A stretch of DNA of 10,549 nucleotides from CAKQOE01 sp963627215 (GTDB lineage: Bacteria; Bacillota; Clostridia; Peptostreptococcales; Anaerovoracaceae), in contig CAVGAH010000073.1 in assembly GCA_963627215.1 (NCBI GenBank), forward strand, positions 1-10,549, read 5' to 3'. Position numbers and translations under genes: made by a program. Below are positions 5,490 to 10,549 of this stretch, in pieces; positions within the stretch are counted from its first letter, which is position 1; each line of letters begins with the position of its first letter. Below the pieces are notes generated by a model. That model ran no database searches. It was not told where the DNA came from and was given only the letters and a program-made list of their open reading frames with translations.

Positions 5490-6779
5490 ATGTTATTTGA
5501 AAATATTACCATACTTGATGAAGAGCTCGAAGTCAGACACAACATGTATGTTGGAATAAAAAACGAATTCATCGAATATATCGGTAAGGAAAGACCGTCA
5601 GAAGATTACGGCGAGACATACGACGGTAATGGAAAGCTGCTCATGTCAGCATTCTACAACGCCCATGCGCACAGCCCTATGATGATGATGCGCGGCTACG
5701 GCGAGAACCTTGCGCTCTCAGACTGGCTCAACAAAAAGATATTCCCGTTCGAGGATAAGCTTTACTCAGAAGCGGTGTATTATTCAACACTCCTCGCCAT
5801 GGCAGAGTCTATGCGTTTTGGTATAGTTTCGTCGAGCGATATGTACTATTTCTGCGAAGATATGGCTAGAGCAGTCATAGAAAGCGGTGCAAAAGCCAAC
5901 ATCTCAAGAAGCATAACAAGCTTTGAAGAAGGATCGATAATCGGCAATGAACGATACAGAGAAGCCGAAGAACTCGTAAAGAACTTCCACGGCGCAGACG
6001 ACGGCAAGATCCTCGTAGACGCAAGCATACACGCAGAGTACACAAATACAGAGCAGAGCATACGCGAAACAGCTGCTTTTGCCAAAGAATACGGCATAAA
6101 CATGCACGTTCACGTTTCAGAAACAAAGTCAGAGCATGAGGAATGCAAGCAGCGCCACGGCGGCAGGACTCCTGTCCAGCTCCTTAATGACCTCGGCGCT
6201 TTCGATACAAACACTACAGCAGCGCACTGCGTATGGGTAGAGGAAGGCGACATGGAGATACTCGCAGGAAAGGGCGTAACAGTAGCATCATGCCCTGTAA
6301 GCAATCTTAAGCTCGCAAGCGGCATCTGCAACGTCCCTAAGCTCATCAACAAGGGCATAAACGTAGCGATAGGTACAGACAGCGTAGCTAGCAACAACAG
6401 CCTTAACTTCATAGAAGAAATGAAGTTCTTCGCACTGCTCAACAAGGCCGCTCACAGCGATCCTACTCTCATCACCCCAAAGCAGACTATCCACGCAGCG
6501 ACATACGCAGGAGCACTTGCGCAGGGCAGACACGATTGCGGCAGACTCAGAGAAGGCAACAGAGCAGACCTCATAGTACTCGACATCTCAGCTCCGCATA
6601 TGAGACCTGTACACGATCTTGCAACAAATCTCGTATATTCAGCATCAGGCAGTGACGTTATCCTGACTATGGCTGACGGAAAAGTACTTTACAAGGACGG
6701 CGATTTCCTGACTATAGACATAGAAAAAACTATAGCCGAGACAGAAGCAGCATGCAGGAACATCCTGTCAAGACTGTAA
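5490..6779 (+). CDS. Amidohydrolase of the MtaD/TRZ-ATZ deaminase family
   Basis: Cytoplasmic metal-dependent deaminase of 429 residues, normal length for 5-methylthioadenosine/S-adenosylhomocysteine deaminases and relatives. Amidohydrolase metal and catalytic residues are in order: HAH (His59, His61) in NAHAHSPMMMMRGYGENL, His181 in IHAEYT, MHVHVSET (His206, His208, Glu211), His246 in AAHCVWV, and Asp297 in IGTDSVASNNSLNF. The small C-terminal beta part with ADLIVLD (359-365) is typical. The family usually has HAPYT where this protein has HAEYT, and GLVNTHTH where it has SAFYNAHAH, so the substrate may not be methylthioadenosine or SAH; guanine, isoxanthopterin or other aminated rings are possible. 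The start is supported by AAGGAG (5476-5481), eight bases upstream. It has its own promoter and structured leader, and the flippase gene follows after 47 bases without a terminator. Family sure, substrate unknown. Confidence 0.85.
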   Translation: MLFENITILDEELEVRHNMYVGIKNEFIEYIGKERPSEDYGETYDGNGKLLMSAFYNAHAHSPMMMMRGYGENLALSDWLNKKIFPFEDKLYSEAVYYSTLLAMAESMRFGIVSSSDMYYFCEDMARAVIESGAKANISRSITSFEEGSIIGNERYREAEELVKNFHGADDGKILVDASIHAEYTNTEQSIRETAAFAKEYGINMHVHVSETKSEHEECKQRHGGRTPVQLLNDLGAFDTNTTAAHCVWVEEGDMEILAGKGVTVASCPVSNLKLASGICNVPKLINKGINVAIGTDSVASNNSLNFIEEMKFFALLNKAAHSDPTLITPKQTIHAATYAGALAQGRHDCGRLREGNRADLIVLDISAPHMRPVHDLATNLVYSASGSDVILTMADGKVLYKDGDFLTIDIEKTIAETEAACRNILSRL

Positions 6780-6826
6780 GCCATTATCAGATCAAAGCAG
6801 ATTTAAAAATTCGAGGAAAATAATAT

Positions 6827-8431
6827 ATGGCAAAGAAAACATTTCTTAAAGGTGCCGTCATACTCGGTGTGGCGGGCATAATAATAAAAGTCCTCGGCGC
6901 GTTCTTCCGCATCCCGCTCGCAAATATCATCGGCGACACCGGAATGGGATATTATCAGACAGCGTATCCTGTATACGTACTCCTGCTGACGCTTTCGACA
7001 GCAGGCATACCTACAGCGATAGCTCGACTTGTATCAGAACGCACAGCCGAAGGCAACCACAGAGAAGCATACCGCATATTCCGTCTGTCATTTAAACTGC
7101 TGTTTATCATAGGCGTAGTATGCAGCGCGATACTCTTCTTCGGAGCGCCTTACATAGTAGGCATGTACGCGCGCCCGGAGGCAGTATACGCCATGCGCGC
7201 CATAGCACCGGCGCTGTTCTTCGTTCCACTGATGGCGTCATTCAGAGGATATTTCCAGGGCTTACAGAAAATGACTCCAACAGCGATATCGCAGGTATTT
7301 GAACAGCTTTTCAGAGTAATAGGCGGCCTTTCACTTGCGCTCATACTCGTACCTTACGGACTGCATTACGCTGCAGCAGGCGCGTCTTTCGGCGCTACGG
7401 CAGGCGCGATATTCGGACTTATAGCTATAGCCATAGTCTACATGAAGCAGCGAAAAGCGATACACGCAAGCATCGCAGCATCGCCTGAAAACGCAATAAT
7501 GGAAGCGTCCGGCGATATACTTAAAAAGATAATAATAATCGCAGTACCTATTACCATAGGCGCAGCTATAATGCCGATAATGACAAATATAGACCTGATG
7601 ATAGTAATGCGCCGTCTCACGGCTACAGGCTTCACAGGAGAAGAAGCAAACGACCTTTACGGCCAGCTTTCAGGCTTCGCAGCTCCGCTCATAAACTTCC
7701 CGCAGGTAATAACCCAGAGTATGGCGATGAGCCTTGTACCTGCAATAGCGGCAGCCCACCAGACGAACGACAGAGAAATGATGAATAAAAACGTCACTCT
7801 CGGCCTGAGAACAGCAATGCTCGTAGGCCTCCCGTGCGCGGTCGGCCTTTTCGTACTCGCAAAGCCGATCATGCTCCTGCTCTATCCTGCAGAAGCAGCC
7901 AGCGCAGCCAGTGCATCAGGATGCCTCGCGGTACTCGCAGTAGGTGTAATATTCCTGTCATCAGTACAGACGCTCACAGGCATGCTCCAAGGCATAGGCA
8001 AACAGCTCATCCCTGTTAAAAACCTCTGTATAGGTGCTGTTTTCAAGGTAATAATAACATATACGCTCACAGGCATACCGGCAATAAACGTAAAAGGCGC
8101 AGCAGCAGGCACAGTCTGCGCGTACCTCATAGCCTCATCGCTCAATCTCATAGCCGTAAGAAAATACACAGGCGTAAAGTTCGACATGACGCTCACATAC
8201 ATCAAGCCCGGCGTATCAGCCTTCGCAATGGGCGCAGTCGTATGGCTCATATACCACGCCCTTTACGGCATCCTCGGAAACGCCCTCTCAACAGTAGCAG
8301 GCGTTGGCGCAGGCGTGATCGTATACGCATTCCTGATACTCGCTCTTAATGGAATCACCGAAGAAGAAATGCTGATGCTCCCAAAAGGAAGAAAATTAGC
8401 AGCTATCGCTTCAAAAATAAAGAGACAATAG
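6827..8431 (+). CDS. MOP-superfamily polysaccharide/lipid flippase, SpoVB/YabM type
   Basis: Integral membrane protein of 534 residues with about fourteen hydrophobic segments, as expected for MOP-family lipid-linked sugar flippases (MurJ, SpoVB, YtgP, Wzx). The N-terminus KGAVILGVAGIIIKVLGAFFRIPLANIIG fragments (from residue 8) followed by GMGYYQTAYPVY (39-50) and the STAGIPTAIARLVSE segment are characteristic of the SpoVB/YtgP branch. Such proteins move lipid-linked cell-wall precursors or glycans across the membrane. The start has GAGGA at 6813-6817. HU and RqcP genes follow, so this gene occupies the place of Bacillus yabM beside yabN-yabO; that supports the YabM assignment over general MurJ. 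The gene may be read through from the amidohydrolase. No terminator is seen after it. Family sure; exact substrate not decidable here. Confidence 0.86.
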   Translation: MAKKTFLKGAVILGVAGIIIKVLGAFFRIPLANIIGDTGMGYYQTAYPVYVLLLTLSTAGIPTAIARLVSERTAEGNHREAYRIFRLSFKLLFIIGVVCSAILFFGAPYIVGMYARPEAVYAMRAIAPALFFVPLMASFRGYFQGLQKMTPTAISQVFEQLFRVIGGLSLALILVPYGLHYAAAGASFGATAGAIFGLIAIAIVYMKQRKAIHASIAASPENAIMEASGDILKKIIIIAVPITIGAAIMPIMTNIDLMIVMRRLTATGFTGEEANDLYGQLSGFAAPLINFPQVITQSMAMSLVPAIAAAHQTNDREMMNKNVTLGLRTAMLVGLPCAVGLFVLAKPIMLLLYPAEAASAASASGCLAVLAVGVIFLSSVQTLTGMLQGIGKQLIPVKNLCIGAVFKVIITYTLTGIPAINVKGAAAGTVCAYLIASSLNLIAVRKYTGVKFDMTLTYIKPGVSAFAMGAVVWLIYHALYGILGNALSTVAGVGAGVIVYAFLILALNGITEEEMLMLPKGRKLAAIASKIKRQ

Positions 8432-8451
8432 TGTTAATTGGTGCTTTTCTA

Positions 8452-8480
8452 TTGACATGGCATCAGAATTATGTGAAAAT
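8452..8480 (+). promoter_or_regulatory. Promoter for the HU gene
   Basis: A perfect TTGACA (8452-8457), a 17-base spacer and GAAAAT (8475-8480), which keeps four of six -10 positions. It implies an HU leader of about 100 bases. Confidence 0.5.
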
Positions 8481-8504
8481 GTTGCGTGACATATGAGTGG
8501 ACAG

Positions 8505-8560
8505 GTTTTGAACGCTCAAACCCGTGCTCAAAACATAAAATATATACAGGTCAGAAGACC
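8505..8560 (+). promoter_or_regulatory. Inverted repeat and small hairpin in the HU leader
   Basis: GTTTTGA (8505-8511) and TCAAAAC (8528-8534) are perfect inverted repeats around 16 bases, and GGTC/GACC (8549-8560) makes a four-pair hairpin just upstream of the ribosome site at 8572. They may be an operator, an mRNA stability element or autoregulatory structure; the sequence alone does not tell. Confidence 0.35.
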
Positions 8561-8585
8561 GGACAAAACTTAAGGAGGTCATGTC

Positions 8586-8864
8586 GTGAATAAGGCAGAA
8601 TTAATTGCAGTTGTTGCAGAAAAAACAGGTTTTACAAAGAAGGATTCAGAAGCAGCAGTAAACGCATTCATCGGAAGCGTTGAAGAAGCTCTCGTTAACG
8701 GAGAAAAGGTTCAGCTCATAGGCTTCGGTACTTTCGAAACAAGAGAAAGAAAAGCAAGACAGGGCAGAAATCCAAGAAAGCCTGGCGAAACTATCGAGAT
8801 CCCGGCATCTACAGCACCTGCATTCAAGGCTGGTAAGGCTCTGAAGGACGCTGTAAATAAATAA
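8586..8864 (+). CDS. hup: DNA-binding protein HU
   Basis: Small basic nucleoid protein of 92 residues, full length for HU, which binds and bends DNA as a dimer. It opens MNKAELIAVVAEKTGFTKKD and carries IGFGTFETRERKARQG (45-60), the beta-arm tip RNPRKPG (61-67) with the intercalating Pro63, and the closing helix with FKAGKALKDAVN (80-91). The start is GTG at 8586, placed by a strong AAGGAGG at 8572-8578, seven bases away. The ATG at 8581 is out of frame and stops after two codons. HU stands between the flippase and rqcP genes, with its own promoter and a strong terminator behind it, so it is probably its own highly expressed unit. Confidence 0.97.
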   Translation: MNKAELIAVVAEKTGFTKKDSEAAVNAFIGSVEEALVNGEKVQLIGFGTFETRERKARQGRNPRKPGETIEIPASTAPAFKAGKALKDAVNK

Positions 8865-8904
8865 TCATCAATAGCTGTAAAATTATATATACATGATTAT
8901 CAAT

Positions 8905-8936
8905 GAGGCTGGAATTATCCCGGCCTCTTTATTTTT
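8905..8936 (+). terminator. Intrinsic terminator after HU
   Basis: GAGGCTGG (8905-8912) pairs with CCGGCCTC (8920-8927), one wobble pair, loop of seven, followed by a T-rich tail TTTATTTTT. It would end most HU transcripts while allowing some read-through to rqcP 27 bases further on. Confidence 0.85.
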
Positions 8937-8962
8937 GATTGAAAAATGGAGAATAATAAATA

Positions 8963-9205
8963 ATGAGAATAGATAAATTTTTAAAGAATTCGCGTCTCAT
9001 AAAGCGCAGAACACTCGCAAAGGATGCATGCGAGCAGGAGCGCGTATTCATAAACGACAAGCCGGCAAAACCGGGCAGTGAAGTAAAACCCGGCGACATC
9101 ATCCTGATCCGCTTCGGAAACGGAGAAGTAAAAGCCCGCGTACTCCAGCTGCTCGAGCACGTAACAAAAGAAACATCACCGACGATGTACGAAATAATAG
9201 AATGA
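8963..9205 (+). CDS. rqcP: RqcP (YabO), S4-domain ribosome quality-control factor
   Basis: RNA-binding protein of 80 residues consisting almost only of an S4 domain, the normal length. The family binds stalled 50S-peptidyl-tRNA complexes and helps RqcH add alanine tails to unfinished peptides. The S4 pattern is clear: MRIDKFLKNSRLIKRRTLAK (1-20), then DACEQERVFIND (21-32) and GSEVKPGDIILIRFG (38-52). A weak GGAG at 8948-8951 lies eleven bases before ATG. In Bacillus yabO follows yabM and yabN and precedes yabP, yabQ and divIC; here the flippase is kept upstream but nothing of yabP, yabQ or divIC follows in the next kilobase. Hsp15-like heat-shock S4 proteins are longer, so RqcP is preferred. 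Confidence 0.92.
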   Translation: MRIDKFLKNSRLIKRRTLAKDACEQERVFINDKPAKPGSEVKPGDIILIRFGNGEVKARVLQLLEHVTKETSPTMYEIIE

Positions 9206-9221
9206 CCCCCACTGATCGGGC

Positions 9222-9243
9222 ACAATAAAGTATACTTTATTGT
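9222..9243. repeat. Perfect 22-bp palindrome
   Basis: Every base from 9222 to 9243 is matched in a perfect palindrome centred on GTATAC, with half-site ACAATAAAGTA. It begins 17 bases after the rqcP stop. Perfect symmetry with no loop suits a dimeric regulator site better than a hairpin; it also holds TATACT, a possible -10 without a good -35. Its target could be the stem-loop element that follows at 9252. Confidence 0.5.
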
Positions 9244-9251
9244 AAGAACAG

Positions 9252-9349
9252 GACGCCTCTGTTGCCAATGAATATACGGAACGCTCCATTTACAGGGAAC
9301 TTCAATTACGCTTACCCGTATATTCTCCGGCATTATATGGCGTCTTTTT
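9252..9349 (+). repeat. Long stem-loop element with terminator tail, copy 1
   Basis: GACGCC (9252-9257) pairs with GGCGTC (9339-9344), TGCC (9263-9266) with GGCA (9329-9332), and GAATATACGG (9270-9279) with CCGTATATTC (9316-9325), separated by small internal loops and capped by a loop of about 36 bases. TTTTT (9345-9349) follows, so read rightward it can act as an intrinsic terminator for rqcP transcripts. Its right arm recurs inverted at 10473. The size (93 bases), order of stems and recurrence suggest a dispersed structured element rather than a chance terminator. No known family recognised. Confidence 0.6.
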
Positions 9350-9418
9350 GTTAATAAAATATTCTGATGAAAACATGTTTATTTGCAGATAAAAAGTTTT
9401 AAAATACGATTTTTGTTG

Positions 9419-9447
9419 TTTACGTCAATGTTGCTATGTGGTACACT
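9419..9447 (+). promoter_or_regulatory. Promoter for folT
   Basis: TTTACG (9419-9424), a 17-base spacer and TACACT (9442-9447) preceded by TGG, an extended -10. Transcription would start near 9454, right at the first helix of the riboswitch. Confidence 0.55.
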
Positions 9448-9454
9448 TGGTCAC

Positions 9455-9620
9455 GTAGAGTAAATAATGCGCGTTGACCTTTTGATGTTCAATGGGTTTC
9501 GACAGTTTTTAACATCTGCTGTCGGCATTGGATGTGTATGGTCTGGAGTGCTTCAGGATGGGATGTTGCCTGATGACGAAAAGCTTTTTTGAGCTTACGG
9601 TGCGTTATTGCGTCCGCTAC
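9455..9620 (+). ncRNA. Tetrahydrofolate riboswitch with an inserted helical domain
   Basis: Senses tetrahydrofolate and controls folT. The ends follow the known class: GTAGAGTAAATAATGCGCGTTGA at the 5' side (from 9455; compare GGAGAGUAGAUGAUUCGCG) and CGGTGCGTTATTGCGTCCGC at the 3' side (9598-9617; compare CGGUGAAUCAUUGCAUCCGC). P1 is GTAG/CTAC (9455-9458, 9617-9620), P2 AATAATGC/GCGTTATT (9463-9470, 9602-9609), P3 TCAGG/CCTGA (9553-9573 region), P4 AAGCT/AGCTT (9581-9596). Loop L3, ATGGGATGTTG (9558-9568), matches the conserved loop, and GGATG (9561-9565) can pair with CGTCC (9611-9615) as the expected pseudoknot. Known examples are about 90 bases; here an extra 68 bases (9476-9543), closed by GACC/GGTC, separate P2 from P3. 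The downstream gene is a folate transporter, which supports the call. Confidence 0.85.
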
Positions 9621-9642
9621 TGCATCATTGAGCCTTTTCTCT

Positions 9643-9669
9643 ATGGTGCGGTATACCCGCACCATTTTT
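9643..9669 (+). terminator. Riboswitch-linked intrinsic terminator
   Basis: ATGGTGCGG (9643-9651) and CCGCACCAT (9657-9665) form a perfect nine-pair stem with a five-base loop and a short T-run. It sits 22 bases after the aptamer, where an expression platform is expected. CCGC at 9614-9617 could pair with GCGG at 9648-9651 as an anti-terminator and is freed or masked by P1/P2; that switch is inference. Confidence 0.8.
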
Positions 9670-9684
9670 GTGTGCCTACTTTAT

Positions 9685-9707
9685 GATGCCTGCAATAGCG
9701 CGGCATC
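9685..9707 (+). promoter_or_regulatory. Second hairpin in the folT leader
   Basis: GATGCC (9685-9690) pairs with GGCATC (9702-9707), with a possible inner TGC/GC(G)C contact, followed by TTTCTT. It lies between the terminator and the folT ribosome site (AAAGGGA, 9733-9739) and may be an extra weak terminator or a stability element. Confidence 0.45.
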
Positions 9708-9746
9708 TTTCTTCATGAGTACATTTACAGAGAAAGGGATTTTTTT

Positions 9747-10283
9747 ATGCGCTCAAAATCAAATAATCATCTTGTTACTGTTGTATGCGTCGCGCTGCTG
9801 ATCGCGCTCGACGTTATTCTTACAAGGTTTCTGTCTATCCAGACGCAATTCCTCAGGATAGGATTCGGATTCCTTCCTATAGCCGTTGCAGGCATCGCTT
9901 ACGGTCCTGTATGGGGATTTATATGCGGTGCAGTCGGGGATATCCTCGGCATGCTAATATATCCGTCAGGGGCGTACTTCCCGGGATTTACGCTTACTGC
10001 GGCTCTTACAGGCGTTGTATTCGGGGTACTGCTTTATAATAATAAAACAAGCCTTGTCCGTATCATAATGGCTTCTGCTATCGTATGCATTTTCCTTAAT
10101 CTTATACTTGATACGCTATGGCTTCATATAATGTACGGAAACGGTTTCCTTGCGATACTTCCGGGAAGACTCGTCAAGTGTGCGCTTAACATACCTATCT
10201 ATGTTATCGTTATCGAGGTCATCTGGGGCAAGGGCCTTTCGCGTATACCTCAGCTGCGTTCTACGTCTTCGTCTACGTATTAG
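9747..10283 (+). CDS. folT: Folate ECF transporter S component FolT
   Basis: Substrate-binding membrane subunit of 178 residues that captures folate and works with the shared EcfA-EcfA'-EcfT energising module, which is not in this window. Six hydrophobic segments are visible. Family-typical stretches are LRIGFGFLPIAVAGIAYGP (36-54), GAVGDILGMLIYPSGAYFPG (61-80) and FTLTAALTGVVFGVLLY (81-97), with LPGRLVKCALNIPIYV (138-153) near the end. ATG 9747 has AAAGGGA eight bases upstream and lies at the end of a tetrahydrofolate-riboswitch leader, which fits folate uptake being shut off when reduced folate is plentiful. The C-terminal Ser/Thr-rich tail is short. It is monocistronic between the leader and two 3' hairpins. 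Confidence 0.93.
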   Translation: MRSKSNNHLVTVVCVALLIALDVILTRFLSIQTQFLRIGFGFLPIAVAGIAYGPVWGFICGAVGDILGMLIYPSGAYFPGFTLTAALTGVVFGVLLYNNKTSLVRIIMASAIVCIFLNLILDTLWLHIMYGNGFLAILPGRLVKCALNIPIYVIVIEVIWGKGLSRIPQLRSTSSSTY

Positions 10284-10325
10284 AGCCGTTTAAACTTTAA
10301 AGCATCCGCACATATGGTTTTCCCA

Positions 10326-10358
10326 ACCGGATATCGGCTCACGGTTGACCGTTCCGGT
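10326..10358 (+). terminator. Hairpin downstream of folT
   Basis: ACCGGA (10326-10331) pairs with TCCGGT (10353-10358), and inside it ACGGT/ACCGT (10341-10352) makes a second stem, leaving a nine-base bulge on the left side. ATATATTTTAT follows. It may be a first, weak terminator for folT or part of a structured 3' end. Nothing else is seen between 10284 and 10325. Confidence 0.4.
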
Positions 10359-10382
10359 ATATATTTTATGTGTTAATATTTT

Positions 10383-10424
10383 AAAAAACTGTTTCCTGCG
10401 ATTATGTTGCGGAAACAGTTTTTT
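10383..10424. terminator. Strong bidirectional intrinsic terminator
   Basis: AAAAAACTGTTTCC (10383-10396) and GGAAACAGTTTTTT (10411-10424) form a perfect 14-pair stem with a 14-base loop. Runs of A before and T after let it work on both strands, ending folT from the left and any leftward transcript from the right. Confidence 0.92.
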
Positions 10425-10472
10425 ATATATATACATGTGATTAAGTTATTTATTTGAAAACGTAAATCATTC

Positions 10473-10549
10473 AAAAAGACGCCATATAACGTCAACGAAT
10501 ATACGGATAAGCGGAGCTCGGAGCAGAATGGTGATGCTTCCAGCGAAGT
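10473..10549 (-). repeat. Stem-loop element, copy 2 (inverted, cut by window end)
   Basis: CAAAAAGACGCCATATAA starts at 10472 and matches the reverse complement of 9333-9350; GAATATACGG (10497-10506) and TAAGCG follow at the same spacing as in copy 1. On the - strand this would read as the 3' half of the element followed by TTTTTG, that is, a terminator for a leftward transcript coming from outside the window. The other arm would lie beyond 10549. About 33 of 42 bases agree across the compared arm. Confidence 0.6.

Noticed and set aside
5368..5559. Small + strand ORF overlapping the amidohydrolase start
   Set aside because: It covers structured leader and the first codons of the real gene in another frame, without a ribosome site.
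8929..9333. 134-codon ORF on the - strand over rqcP
   Set aside because: Antisense shadow of the S4-domain gene; no start signal or family motif.
9252..9344. Stem-loop element as an integron attC site
   Set aside because: No RYYYAAC/GTTRRRY core ends and no integrase or cassette array in the window.
9589..9801. 70-codon + strand ORF before folT
   Set aside because: It spans the riboswitch P4, the terminator and the folT start in another frame; the RNA explanation is far better supported.
1..10549. CRISPR array, tRNA, rRNA, insertion sequence or prophage genes
   Set aside because: No regularly spaced repeats, cloverleaf, rRNA sequence, transposase or phage protein was seen on either strand.

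Overview
The window reads as chromosomal DNA of an anaerobic, low-to-moderate-GC Firmicute of class Clostridia. The clues are a glycyl-radical activating enzyme next to a pyrroline-5-carboxylate (P5C) reductase, NhaC-family carriers, frequent ATA (Ile) and AGA (Arg) codons, Clostridia-type AGGAGG ribosome sites, and a tetrahydrofolate riboswitch in front of an ECF folate S component. A family such as Anaerovoracaceae or Peptostreptococcaceae is only a guess. All convincing genes lie on the + strand.

Left part (1-3093). A 5'-truncated activating enzyme with two ferredoxin-type Fe-S motifs is followed by a divergent ProC. This pair is the signature of trans-4-hydroxy-L-proline use: the glycyl-radical dehydratase HypD (expected just left of the window) makes P5C, HypE activates HypD, and ProC reduces P5C to L-proline. 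An NhaC-family carrier follows directly and may supply the substrate or exchange ions; that role is inference.

Middle part (3094-6779). A second NhaC paralogue has its own leader, then comes a gutted ybaK pseudogene, two intrinsic terminators, a promoter, a long folded leader, and an amidohydrolase of the MtaD/TrzN type. The leaders of the second carrier and of the amidohydrolase begin with the same sequence and fold into the same kind of hairpin. In both, the closing helix competes with a second hairpin. I recognise no known riboswitch here; it is the best candidate for an undescribed cis-regulatory RNA.

Right part (6780-9205). A MOP-superfamily flippase of the SpoVB/YabM type, the DNA-binding protein HU and the ribosome quality-control factor RqcP (YabO) keep the order known from the Bacillus yabM-yabN-yabO locus. 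mazG (yabN) is absent, HU stands in its place, and yabP/yabQ do not follow, which fits a lineage that does not sporulate (inference).

Right end (9206-10549). folT, for the substrate-binding subunit of an ECF folate transporter, is preceded by a promoter, a tetrahydrofolate riboswitch carrying an extra helical domain of about 68 nt, and an intrinsic terminator. This module is flanked by two inversely oriented copies of a long stem-loop element whose rightward-read copy at 9252 ends in a T-run. The second copy runs off the window edge.
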